Shown piece after piece: positions 13,783-24,180 of a DNA stretch of 64,000 bases. How positions within the stretch are numbered: the first letter of the stretch is position 1; the number at the start of each line of letters is the position of its first letter. Under the pieces are notes generated by a model. The model worked only from the letters and a program-made list of their open reading frames with translations. It had not been told where the DNA came from and ran no database searches. Made by a program: the position numbers and the translations under genes. The stretch covers positions 11,889,155 through 11,953,154 of the forward strand of contig NC_056544.1 of NCBI RefSeq assembly GCF_910596095.1, in the 5' to 3' direction. Source of the DNA: Thunnus maccoyii. Its lineage: Eukaryota; Chordata; Actinopteri; Scombriformes; Scombridae.

Positions 13783-15220
13783 ACTGTATATCTTACTGTA
13801 TATCTTATATTTACACTTCTGCACCACCCAAATGAAGTAAACTCAACATATTTTACTAAACTAAGAAGATTTTTTATGTGGCATTATTGTATGTATTTTA
13901 TTTGCTGCCAAAAATGCATATTATAAGAATATTTCTAGAACACTAGATGAAAAACACAGAAGAAAGTGGGTTTTGTCCAGAAACACACTTTTTTAAAAGA
14001 CCCAGGATTTTCGAACGAAGAGAAAATAAACTAGTTTCTCTTATTCCCACTGGTCTCTGAGAATCACTTTTTAATTAAAAAACAAACATCTCCACACAAG
14101 AATATTTCAAAAGAAACATTGCCCATTTCTCATTACGGTGTGTGATGACTTATAAACTTTTCCCAGTTCAGTGTGGATCCATTAAGTATGTCAGGCACAT
14201 GTTTTTGTGCCTGACAAGACTTTAATAAATTAAATGTATTCCTTTGCTATTCCATCAAAGAGGTCATAATTTTGCAGAAAAAAATTAAATTAGGAAATTA
14301 GGAAAACAGAATTAAATACATTTTCTACCTAGGTTGTTTTGACAAGAAGGTATAAAAAACTTTTTGTTCTGTTCTTGAGTAAACAAACAAATCTACTTAT
14401 AATTTGCCTTCATTTCTTTTCATGCAACATAACATCACATTAGAAATGTAATCTAAACCCAAGAAGCATGAAGCACCCTATTTTAGCAAATGTCTCAGGT
14501 AGGAATAGTGGTACATGATGAGTTGCTAAAAAGGATTTCGCACAAACAATCCATTATACACACAAAAAAACGTCACACACACACACACACACAAACACAA
14601 CTGATTTGGACTCAGTAATGTCACCTCCAAACACAGTTAACTACATGATAAATGATTTGCAAATGCACCACTGCAACACTAGAAGAGACTGAGAAAGGAA
14701 GGTTAGAGGACAGAAAGCAGACGAGGACAGGACAAAGACAAGAAGGGCAAAGACAGAGGTAAAGTCACCCTTTCTGTAGCGAGCTGAGGCTCAGGACTGG
14801 CAGCTTCACAAAGGAAGGAGATGAGAAAATGAAAGTCATTTGAGAAGAGAAACAGGGATATTTGCACTGACACACACATCCAAATGTCATATCTAATGTG
14901 CTGCTTCCATGAGGGGAGGAAAAAAGAGAGGAAAAGTCAATGACAGAAAAAGACAAGTGGGGTGGTGGAGAGAGCGTCATAGAGGAAGAAACATGAGGAT
15001 AGACAGAGAGAAACAGAGATAACTCCTTTGACTGATGACTCATGAAAATTAAAACCGTTCGTCTTGAGGACATGCTTTCATTTTCCGCCCCTGCTGTGAT
15101 CCCTTTCTTCCTGAACTGTGATTGTAGCTGCAGGTACACCAGGTGCATCAGTCTGTGTATGCATACGGACGTGACTGAAGGTGTGAACGAAACTACGCAA
15201 ACTCTGTCTGTCTTGTCTGT

Positions 15221-15224
<4 letters not shown>

Positions 15225-15295
<71 letters not shown>
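15225..15295. repeat. (CA)35 microsatellite
   Basis: About 71 bp of uninterrupted CA repeat, the longest dinucleotide tract in the window. Its length and purity suggest it is polymorphic. Confidence 0.97.
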
Positions 15296-15298
<3 letters not shown>

Positions 15299-15354
15299 TG
15301 TTCAGTCTCCTCTCAAGGTATTCTTTTGTTGTTTTAAAAGTGATTTGTTTTTCA

Positions 15355-15395
15355 GTCACACACTGAGTTGCCTTGTAGGCAACTCAGTGTGTGAC
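15355..15395. repeat. Perfect 18-bp-stem hairpin, 5-nt loop
   Basis: GTCACACACTGAGTTGCC, loop TTGTA, then its exact reverse complement. It lies 60 bp beyond the (CA)35 tract. The stem is too short and isolated to call a microRNA without expression data. Confidence 0.9.
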
Positions 15396-16469
15396 TTTTA
15401 TTGGAAAAATTTTTAAAGAATTTCCTTTGGCATGACTTGCTGCAACACCAGTTATGTTGCACTACGTAGTTTCACTTTGTAGCCTACCTCTCCAGTGTTC
15501 ACTGAGACCTGGGGTTGTACAACATCTCCAGAATCATACCTCCCGATGGAAAATACATGACTGTTTCATGGTTTCAACAGGAGGGAATCAGAAGCAATAA
15601 AAAAATCAAATATAAAGCCATTTGAAAGAGTATAGTGAAGCTTTGGACTGACTATACAAGCGAGCAACACAGGACAACTTGAAAGGGAGATGAAGGAGAT
15701 GACTCAATTGAATCTGGCTAACATAAAAAGAGCTTTGTGGGTGCATGTGTGTGTGTGTATCAGTGTGTATTTTGTTATGATATTTTTGGTTGGAAATGAA
15801 AGCACACATTTAACACATTTTATTATGTGTACAAATACACAACAGGCTAATAAGTTTGTATTGGAATTATAATTAAAACAGTGCGCAGTGGTGCATGTCT
15901 TCATAACCTCAGGCTTTATCATGAGTCACAACTTACAGCCGTCTATTGTTTAATAAAGGATTGCTGGGCCTGTGTACATAGAGAAAATAGATAACACTTC
16001 AATGACACCAGCTCATGGGACACAGCTGAAGCACAGCACCTCAGTTCAGTCTGTACATCACTGTTGAGCATTGCTCTGTTCAGCCAAACTGATTGAGAAC
16101 AAGCCATTTTTAAAATTGGTACAGTTTTGTATGCTTTTCTGAAAACTTAAAAATAGCTCACTTTAAGGGAAATTTGTCCAGTAACACAAAACCTCCATAG
16201 AAGTTAAAAAGCACTTAACTTCCTTCTTATTTGCTCTAGGATCTCATTGGAGGACCATTGGAGGTTATTTTTACTTTAAGAGAGATTTAAAACAATTAAA
16301 ATCTTACCTTGGGCTAGCACATTCATATATTTAATAATAAAGAAAATCAAGGCTACTATTATCAGAATCCATTTGCCATAACTTGTTTTATGTTTCTTGG
16401 GGTCACAAGTACAAAACTCAAGGCTAGGGAATTATTCATAAATGACACATTCATTTTGACACACTGAAA

Positions 16470-16812
16470 TACCACTACCTGCCACTGATTACCGGTCTGG
16501 AACAGAGAGGCTCGGATTACAACACACACAGAGGGGAGTGTGACTTTATTCTCTGCTCAGGACACCATTACTCCACTATATCTTTACACAGCAAATACTT
16601 GTTTTCTGACATCTAGTGGGACTGAATGTCATATATTGCACCTTTAACAATATATTTCATTTGTTACTGGCTTTGTCTTTATGTATATAGAAAAACTTGT
16701 TTTTGCTACAGAGAGCCAAAATGAAAACAGACCATCTGGGTTATGTTTGCTTTGACTTTGTATGTAATTGCGCCTCAACTAAAATTTGATTACCACTACC
16801 TGCTTCTGATTA
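16470..16812. repeat. Segment bounded by 22-bp near-identical direct repeats, holding a truncated MITE copy
   Basis: TACCACTACCTGCCACTGATTA at 16470-16491 recurs as TACCACTACCTGCTTCTGATTA at 16791-16812 (20 of 22 identical). Between them lies the 3' part of the MITE found complete at 18065-18526, plus about 140 bp of flank that the other copy also carries. The 5' terminal inverted repeat of this copy is absent. Confidence 0.7.
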
Positions 16813-16874
16813 TATGTAACACAAATACATATAATCTATGCCTAAATTGACTGAAGTTGTAAAGTATATATTAG

Positions 16875-17734
16875 AGATGCCCCAAGTCTATCCTAAGGAT
16901 CAGTATCAGGGCCGATTCGAGCATATTTTAATGGATTGGTATCAGATCAAATTCTGATCCTCTGCTGTGTTTCGTCCACCTCAGCCTGCTAGTGTTGCAG
17001 TGCTGCTCTCCTTTAGAACAGCAGGGCTCAACAGTATAAGCATTTTGAGAGTGAAAATTAGAGCATGCAAAAAATTATTCGGCCACTCAGAGTGCGAATG
17101 ACTCTGAGTTCTGACACTGAGGTTGGCAAAATTTCGTAACGCTCTGACAGTAACAATTATCTTATCACTCCTCTCTCTTTCTTATTAACTAAGCAGCAAT
17201 TTAGAAAAAAACTTTCAGGTTGCATCATTTTTAGCCGGCGCTGACCATTGCTGTTGCTGGTTAGAACGACAAACATCACCGCCAGCTGGTCACATCAGTT
17301 TGCACTAATTAACGTTAATTCTGTGAGTAACTTGCTGACAGGCAAAATTTTAATTTGTCTGTTGTCAGGTTTGTGATCTCTCTCTGGTGTCTGTACTAGG
17401 CTAAAAATCATCTGTGAAGAGAGAGACTCCACTCCACTTAAATAGAGAAAGTTTCAGGAGTGGCGCTCTCCCAGTTTAACTTTCACCCGTGTATATTATC
17501 AATAATTTAAGCTTAAAAACCTAATAAAATCAGGATCTTCAGTATCTGGATCATGAAGCTCATGAAAATGAAGGTGTGCCAAATTAGTGGGCTACAAATG
17601 TTATTTTAATGTGTCCCATTTATACATATTTAATCAACATTTAGGTAAATATGAGTATCTGATCGGACACGGTATATCCAATATTAAAAGACTGAAGATC
17701 GGGATCAGAGACAAAAAAGGTAGACTGGGCATCC
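16875..17734. mobile_element. Probable non-autonomous hAT-like element, decayed
   Basis: The left end reads AGATGCCCCAAGTCTATCC. The right end, reverse-complemented, reads GGATGCCCAGTCTACC, an imperfect terminal inverted repeat. The subterminal GATCAGTATCAGGGCCGAT and ATCTGATCGGACACGGTAT segments resemble the GATCGGTATCGGCCGAT-rich ends of fish hAT-type elements that begin with GAGATGC. No transposase frame is present, and no clear 8-bp target duplication is visible, so the superfamily call is tentative. Confidence 0.5.
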
Positions 17735-18064
17735 ATATGTGTTCAGTATTGCTGTGCTATCATTGACTGTGTTTGAGAGATAAACACATAACTACAAACA
17801 CTTCATAACTATTTTTCACCGTTGTCATTCTGGACAAATTCCAGTATCCACTCGATATGGCTCTGTTGCATTCAAGCCAGCATGCCAGTGTCCGCCAGAT
17901 GTGGCATCTCAGTCATGGCTCATACGCAGCTCCTCTCTCAGTTCCGCTATCTTTACACACCAGGTCTATTTTTGAAGGAGCAGCTCGCATCTCTGAAGAA
18001 TGAAATTCACTCTTGAATGTTATAAATGTCTACGTTTATTGACAATTGACATTAAATAAATATT

Positions 18065-18526
18065 TTAAAAGGTGCAATATATGACATTCATCCCCACTAG
18101 ATGTCGCACTACAGCACGAGCATCTCAGACCAAAACAAATGTACGCATCATTTCCTCAGTAAAGTTGGGAAAAAAAGAAAGCATCCCCTGAACTGACAGC
18201 TCACAAAAGTCAGATCAAACTGTCAAACTAGGCAGTGCTGCTCAAATATGGATGAAGATTCTTTTACTGCGTTGCCTATTTCTCACCTCAAATATTTTCA
18301 GAAACATAGTTTAGTTTACTCTTTAGCTGTAATATTATAAAGTTTGTGAATTGGCCGCCATGTTAAAAACGGACACGGGAAGACACGGAGGGACTCACAT
18401 GCACTAACATGCACGCGCAGCCAGACTGGTTATTAAAACAAAGAACAGAGAGGCTATATCTTTACAGCAGCAAATACTTGTTTTCTGACATCTAGTGGGA
18501 CTGAATGTCATATATTGCACCTTTAA
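18065..18526. mobile_element. MITE with ~36-bp terminal inverted repeats and TTAA ends (Kolobok/T2-like or piggyBac-like)
   Basis: The 5' arm AAGGTGCAATATATGACATT continues to CACTAGATGTC by about 18105. It is matched in inverted orientation by the arm ending GCACCTTTAA at 18526. TTAA borders both ends (18065-18068 and 18523-18526; the 5' end has one extra A). TTAA target duplications with AGG-type termini fit T2/Kolobok MITEs; piggyBac also uses TTAA. It has no coding capacity. Part of it and its right flank recur at 16576-16788. Confidence 0.7.
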
Positions 18527-18667
18527 CAATACATTTCATTTGTTATTGGCTTTGTCTTTATGTATATAGAAAAACTTGTTTTTGCTGCAGAGAGCCAAAT
18601 TGAAAACAGAACATCTGGGTTCTGTTTGCTTTGACTTTGTATGCAATTGCGCCTCAACTAAAATTTG
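18454..18667 (+). repeat. Second copy of a 214-bp duplicated segment (first at 16576-16788)
   Basis: From CTATATCTTTACA to AAAATTTG this stretch matches 16576-16788 with few differences. It covers both the MITE end and about 140 bp beyond the MITE boundary. Shared flank means the copies arose by segment duplication, or as part of a larger composite repeat, and not by two independent insertions. Confidence 0.85.
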
Positions 18668-18950
18668 CTTTGCTCTCTGTGTGAACACGCTGTAATAACG
18701 CAAATTACTAAAAATCCAGCCTTGGAAAATAGCTTTTCTCAACACTACATTGTGTTGTTTACTCAATATATTTAGACAAGAAGGGGAATTTTTAAAAAAA
18801 GATCTAATATCTTTGTTTATTCAATATATCTGTTTAAGCAGCCTATAACAAACTGTATTTCCCATATGCCCTAGACAATCGTGGGTTAAACATCACCAGA
18901 TTGAGAAAAGAGGCGAGCCCGTTTGTGAGGCGACTGGTCACAGTTAGTTC

Positions 18951-18980
18951 AGACGTGTTCAGACATGTTCAGACATGAAG
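18951..18980 (+). promoter_or_regulatory. Tandem decamers resembling p53-family response element
   Basis: AGACGTGTTC, AGACATGTTC and AGACATGAAG sit head to tail with no spacer. The middle decamer fits the p53 half-site RRRCWWGYYY exactly, and the first differs at one core base. Two adjoining half-sites with zero spacer is the favoured p53/p63/p73 arrangement. This is sequence match only; binding is not shown. Confidence 0.4.
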
Positions 18981-19506
18981 AAGAGGTTTGGTCTTTGAAG
19001 AAGACTCTCTCTGTCTCTCCTCTACCGCACCAACTCAGTCGTTTACTGACAACCGGCCACCTGGCACAGCTTCAAGGGAAAAATATGTGTCTTTATTAAG
19101 AAATAAAAAAGTGTTTACTCAGATAGTTTTGAAGTAGAGGAATGTCAAAGTGTGTGAATGTGTGTGTGCATGCATTAGTGAAAGAACGGGGAACAGTGTG
19201 TGAGGATATCTCTCAGAAGTCAGCACTGCATGCAATGTTTATCCACCACATATTGAGCAGTGCTGACCAGAAAGCCCCAACGGGGCCATTGGACCAGCTG
19301 GTGTAATACTGGCATACACAAAGCCCCAAACACAAACACATCTCTCTCTCTCACATGCACACACACAAACACACTTACTCTCTCTTCAACACACATACAT
19401 CATCCTATGGCAGCCCTTCCATTTCACTCCTCTCCTCCACCTTACGCCTCATCAGACATATTATAATTAGCCGTGCTGAGTAATTAACATCCAAATTAGG
19501 ACCTTC

Positions 19507-19534
19507 ATTTGCATATCTGCCCTCATTTGCATAT
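19507..19534 (+). promoter_or_regulatory. Pair of octamer (POU/Oct) motifs
   Basis: ATTTGCATAT occurs at 19507-19516 and again at 19525-19534, in the same orientation 18 bp apart, with TAATTA and TAATTAACAT elements just upstream (about 19464-19490). This suggests a homeodomain/POU enhancer in the presumed clstn2 intron; it could also be a simple local duplication. Confidence 0.35.
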
Positions 19535-21133
19535 ACTTCCAGCAGCACACAGACCTGACATTCCTCCACACACTTATAAATGCCAGTACAAAACACAGGG
19601 GTACTCAGTCTTTTTCAACACAATTATCTGCCATCACAACGCATGCACACACCTTTTCACACACAAGAAACACACATATTCTTTCCTTTGAAAGCTGTTA
19701 GAAAACATGAACTGGGAACAGTAAAGGACAGAGAAGGGTCGGGGTGCAGAGAGGTGGATTAAAGCTAAAGTAGGGTTAAAAGAAAGAGAAAATCAGCACA
19801 GGCTAGCAAAGAGGGGGACTGAGGAGGGGATAGTAATAGAGGTAGCAGAGATAGAGTGGGAATGTGACACACTCCAGATGAGAAAAGGCAAAGTAAGACA
19901 GAAAGAAGAGTGCCTCGCCATTTATACATCTCACTTAAGCCCATAAACTTTGGAATTGAATCCATGGCTGTGCAAAGAGAGAGAGCAGCAAGTCTGGAAA
20001 TCAGAACGGAGGCTGTTCAAGCTTGGAAAAAGAAGTGAGAGGGAGAATGACGAAACACTTCTCGCTCTCTGTGACATTTGCCCTCTGAATGGCATCAGCC
20101 CAACGGAGCGGAGCAGCAAAGAGTGATGCAGAGTCAAAAGAAAAGACAGAGATAGACAGGGAGAAAAAACACAAGTGAGAAAAGCAGAAGAATGAAAGAC
20201 AATGGAAAGGGCATGAATGACAAGAGGAAAAGAGCGACAGGACGGGCAGAGCAGTTCCCGTCAGACATTCTTTCACCAGTCATTGCACAGAAGAGGAAAA
20301 CCTGAGTTATGCTTCGGCGTTTCACATCGCTCTCACGATTTATGTTCCGGCGAGGATAATGCAGCTAGACGGCTCTGTTGAAAAGACACTCATAAATCTG
20401 ATCTTGTTTTCGATTTTTTTTCCCCCCTTTCTTTCTCTTTCAGCGCCCCTAAAATCCTCTCAGTCTGTATTCTTTGGCATTCATCTGCTCTGGTCTATTT
20501 TTCGGTCTTCTTATGTGAAGGTATTCAGCAGCAAGCCTTTGTCTCATGTACATACAGTCTTCTGCTGAGCTTGTAGAGCTTGTAAATACAACATATAAAA
20601 CACCCTCACTTACTGTGTCTCTCTTGTGCAGCATGCCAGTACACAAAGGCCTTGATCTATTCCTCTTCAACTGTTAAGAAGAAATGGCTTTACTTAACAA
20701 TATCAAGAAAATTGCATGACACACCGAGTCAAAGCCAATCCGGTAATTTCATAACATGCTGAATAATGTGATATTTGGCCTCAAAACCATATTATGTATC
20801 TGTGCATTGCATAGCAAGTGATGTGTGGAAACATGCTGGCAATCACAGCTGAGTTCACACATCACATTCACCTTAGAAAATTGAATGGGTCATTGAAGTC
20901 TCTGCAGAAAACAGGCTCTCCTCTAAACTCAATCTAAACCTAGTTAGCCGTCCGTCTGGCTCACAGCCATATTGAGGTCTGTTATAAACAGGGAAAATAA
21001 TGATAATATTTGGTTGAGCGCAGACAGCCAGTCAGCCCCATGCTCTCACTCCAGAGACCCAATTAATACCACTGTAAACCGCCGCTGCCCTTCACAGACA
21101 ACACCAGTCGGCGCTGCATGTGTGTTTGTGTGT

Positions 21134-21136
<3 letters not shown>

Positions 21137-21167
<31 letters not shown>
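21137..21167. repeat. (AG)n microsatellite
   Basis: About 15 AG units. Confidence 0.95.
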
Positions 21168-21177
<10 letters not shown>

Positions 21178-21483
21178 GATGTGAGAGTATCACATGGTGA
21201 GGATGTGATTGAATACAACGCCCTGACCATCGTTGCCCTTCTCCAGCACTAATCGATTATTATTGTAGACCTAAATCATCTTTCAGATCGCTGGCCAACC
21301 AGCCAATCATGACCAGCAACGTAACCGCTGATATCCTAAATAAATGTTTATGGTGTTGATCATTTTAAAAGAAACTGGGGCATGTGAGGTTGCCTCCTGA
21401 ACATAACATTATGAGGAGAAGAGTATCCTAGTAACCTTTCAGCCTGACATTGATATTTAGCTACTATGTGATCTTCTAGTGGC

Positions 21484-22165
21484 TTAAAGGGTGACTCCAC
21501 CTGCGTTGCTTTCCGGGTTATTCAAGTGAAAACGCCCACTCAGCCGTAAGCAAAAAGCAGTGACATGGGTTAGAGCCAGAGCGCTGATGCCCCCCCCCAC
21601 TACACACACATACACACACACACACAGAGTTCGCTGACACAGTGTCTTCCTAACATACTCGCTCGCTGTATGTTACAGCATGAAAAATTGTCCAGATATC
21701 CTACGAGCGATGTCACAGCCCTGAGTCTGAGTGTGTGAGATGTTTATAAATGCACCGGATGGAGCGGAGGGACAGACAGCTGCTTGGTGCCTGGAGCTCT
21801 GGAGCTTCAGGATGAATAACACCCGCGAGTCACACCGGATTCTGCTCTGATCCGGAGGGAGAAGAGCTCAGAGGTTATTTTTTAAACTTTGAGCAGCAGC
21901 AACAGCAAGTTCTCAGTCTGTGGCTGCTGGCTAGGCGGACTAGGGGGTTTGTATCAGTTTATATGTAGCAACGTCATCATGCAGAAACCTACGTAAGGTC
22001 ACGTGGGAAAAAGTTTTTAGACGGTCTTGGGAAAATGGCATTTTGACACTAAAACACACTTCAACCAAACTTTGAATTTTCGGATTTGAATACATATGGA
22101 ACAATAATGTGAAGCTACCAAATGATATAAAAACCTCAACAACAAAAAAAGTACCTGCCCTTTAA
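21484..22165. mobile_element. MITE-like element with TTAAAGGG / CCCTTTAA ends
   Basis: The left end is TTAAAGGGTGACTCC. The right end is CCTGCCCTTTAA, so the TTAAAGGG terminus is inverted at the two borders. TTAA plus AGGG termini fit the T2/Kolobok group (consensus TTAAAGGRR). The 682-bp interior has no transposase frame. It directly abuts the dispersed repeat at 22170-22615. Confidence 0.5.
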
Positions 22166-22169
22166 AGTG

Positions 22170-22615
22170 ATGGGAAACTGGTGTGAGTTATTTGAGATTA
22201 AACCACCAGTCAATTAATCAATTATTTAATTGGGAGAGTTTCAGAATTAATCTCAGAATAAATCTGCAACTATTTTTGATAATTTGATGATTTTTTCAAG
22301 GAAACATACCAAAACATCCCCTAGTTTAAGCCTCTCAATTATGTTAGTGTTGAGAAAGGAAGATCTTTTCAAACGCACCTGCACCTGAGACAGTCAGACG
22401 TGCGAATATCTCCTGTGAAAAAAGGCTCATGTGATAGTAAATTGAGTATATTTGGACTGTTGGTTGAGAAAAACAAGAAATTTCAAGACGTTACCTTGAG
22501 ATTTAGGAAATTGTAATGGTCATTTTTGCAAGGCTATTTTCTGTAGAGGGGGTAAATGATTGATCGAGAAAATAATCGATGATGAAAATAATAGTTGCAG
22601 CCTAATGTCTATATT
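22170..22615. repeat. Teleost dispersed repeat (ATTAATCAATTA ... GTTGCAGCC)
   Basis: Shows the AATTAATCAATTATTTAATT start, a middle CTGTGAAAAAAGGCTCATGTG region and the closing AATAATAGTTGCAGCC typical of a highly dispersed fish repeat. A related copy lies at 61905-62115 in the dvl3 intron and a fragment at about 5730-5770. Confidence 0.55.
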
Positions 22616-22970
22616 GACGGTTATTTATCCCACTAACGTATCACTGTATCAAGCTGTAACTTTCCACCTAGCTAACTGTACACCTGTCCCGTTAATTGCC
22701 CTGTTAACCATTACACACGAGCCCCGACTAACCGTTAGTCAACAACTGCCACGGGGGGGAAAAAATATACGTCAGGTCAACAAATATTCAGCACAACTTA
22801 GCTAAAAAGGGACAAAACAAACAAACAAAATACCCTAAATACCTACGAAGTTGTTAGACGGACCGTTGCTGCCAACTTGAGCAACTCAAGGGCAAAAAAA
22901 GCAGCAACATTTTGAAGCCAAGTTGATTTTTCTTTTTGCCAAAATCTTTTTTCTTTTTCATGTTCCTTAC

Positions 22971-23046
22971 CTTTTCCGCCGAGAGCGCAGGAGTGGCCCC
23001 AGAAAAGCCCAGAAAACAGCAAAAAAGGGACCCCGAGTGTCTGCAT
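22971..23046 (-). CDS. clstn2: Signal-peptide first coding exon, probable calsyntenin-2 (partial)
   Basis: On the minus strand an ATG in good context (ACCATG) opens MQTLGVPFLLFSGLFWG, a hydrophobic signal peptide, followed by HSCALGGK. The exon then stops after one base of the next codon at a strong donor, AAAAG|GTAAGG. If the next exon begins TN, the junction reads GGK-V, which would match the conserved start of mature calsyntenins (K/R-V-NKHKPW). Human CLSTN2 is the neighbour of NMNAT3 and is transcribed away from it, as here. Calsyntenins are type I membrane cadherin-family proteins of synapses; this exon encodes only the signal peptide. An upstream in-frame ATG at 23166 would add 40 unlikely residues. 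The rest of the gene would lie to the left, beyond the window. Identity rests on synteny and the junction, not on a domain. Confidence 0.62.
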
Positions 23047-23857
23047 GGTTATCGGAGCTGTGTTGCCGGGTGATGTTTCCCCGTCCTCTCCTCCTCTGAA
23101 AACCTGGATCACCTCCTCAGCGCGAGGGTGTTTCTCAACGAGCCCGGCAGGTAGAGAGACCTTCACTGGAAACTGGGAACAGGGAGAGAGAGAGAGGGCG
23201 TCAGTAGAGCAGCGTAAATGAAGAGGAGTTTCCTGTTATATGCTTTCAAGATAAAACTCTGTCTACTGTTATTGTTATATAACGTCAAATACGAGTACAA
23301 AAACATCGCTATATTTATACTAGATGTTTTTTTTAAATCGTATTGTCACATCTTAATGATTATGGAAGCCTCGAAACAAGTTTTTATATACACTACTATT
23401 AATACTACACTTTTATATTGAAGAAAATAGCTTATTTTCCGGTATCAGTATGGCTTAATTGGGTTAACTTGACTGTTAATGAGGCAGCTCCCTCAGACCA
23501 ATGAAGAGAAGGAGCAAGTGGTGAAGACGGGGATGTAAGTAGGGGGATCTGTCTGAGATGAGTGTGAATGTGTTGAGTTTGGTGTTAAGAAAGGGGAGGG
23601 GGTGATTTTGACACCCCAAGAAAGAGCTGCTGTAGCTAATGGAGAATTTGCTCCCAGTGATTGCACTCCTCTACAGAAATACAGCTACAGTTATTCAATC
23701 AGTTCAATAAACCCCAAGCCATAAGGCACCAGAAGCTTACCACACATCCCCAAAGTGAAGTGATTTATGGTAGCTAGGGGGGGTCATAATACCACCCATA
23801 CACAGGGAACATTAATTCCTCTGTGATTCAAGTTTTTCAACACATGAAACAGCTTCT

Positions 23858-24180
23858 AAATCAGTGTTTCCCGACTCCTCTGGCTTGTGACCCCCTTAAA
23901 GCAAAACGATGTGTATTACAGCACATTACAACGTGTACTACAGCACTACTACAATAGTCTACTACTTGGGAAAAGTTCAAGCAAAAAGTTATATTTTTTC
24001 TCCATAAGATAAGATAAATTCTGTGTAGATATATTTTTCTTTTTTCTGGTTTTCTATCGTGTTAATTCTCTTGTGACTGCTTAGATGCTTAGATGTTAGT
24101 GTCCCAATCCCTTGGTTGACCTTCAGACTCATTTTGCTTGACATTTCCTCATCATATCAATGAAAATGCAAGATCAGATT
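23858..24180. repeat. Probable teleost dispersed repeat
   Basis: The opening TCAGTGTTTCCCGACTCC, then GGCTTGTGACCCCCTTAAAG and TGTATTACAGCACATTACA, resembles a common fish repeat. The ends are not defined. Confidence 0.35.

Larger units (their letters stand above)
3851..22970. other. No-exon region, presumed first intron of minus-strand clstn2
   Basis: About 19 kb in which I found no open reading frame with a recognisable domain and no exon with convincing splice sites. Because a minus-strand signal-peptide exon with a good donor lies at 22971-23046, this is most simply the 5' part of its first intron. It contains microsatellites, several decayed transposons and dispersed repeats (listed separately), and CT-rich or AG-rich tracts near 8400-8650, 14690-15010 and 19770-20290. 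Frames of 60-166 codons here (for example 7162-7491, 8291-8791) show no family signature and often run through low-complexity sequence. Confidence 0.6.

Noticed and set aside
15355-15395. MicroRNA precursor
   Set aside because: Perfect 18-bp stem with a 5-nt loop is too short and too perfect for a typical pre-miRNA; kept only as a structural repeat.
15042-15416. 124-codon frame with His/Thr repeats
   Set aside because: Reads through the (CA)35 tract and the adjoining hairpin; not a protein gene.
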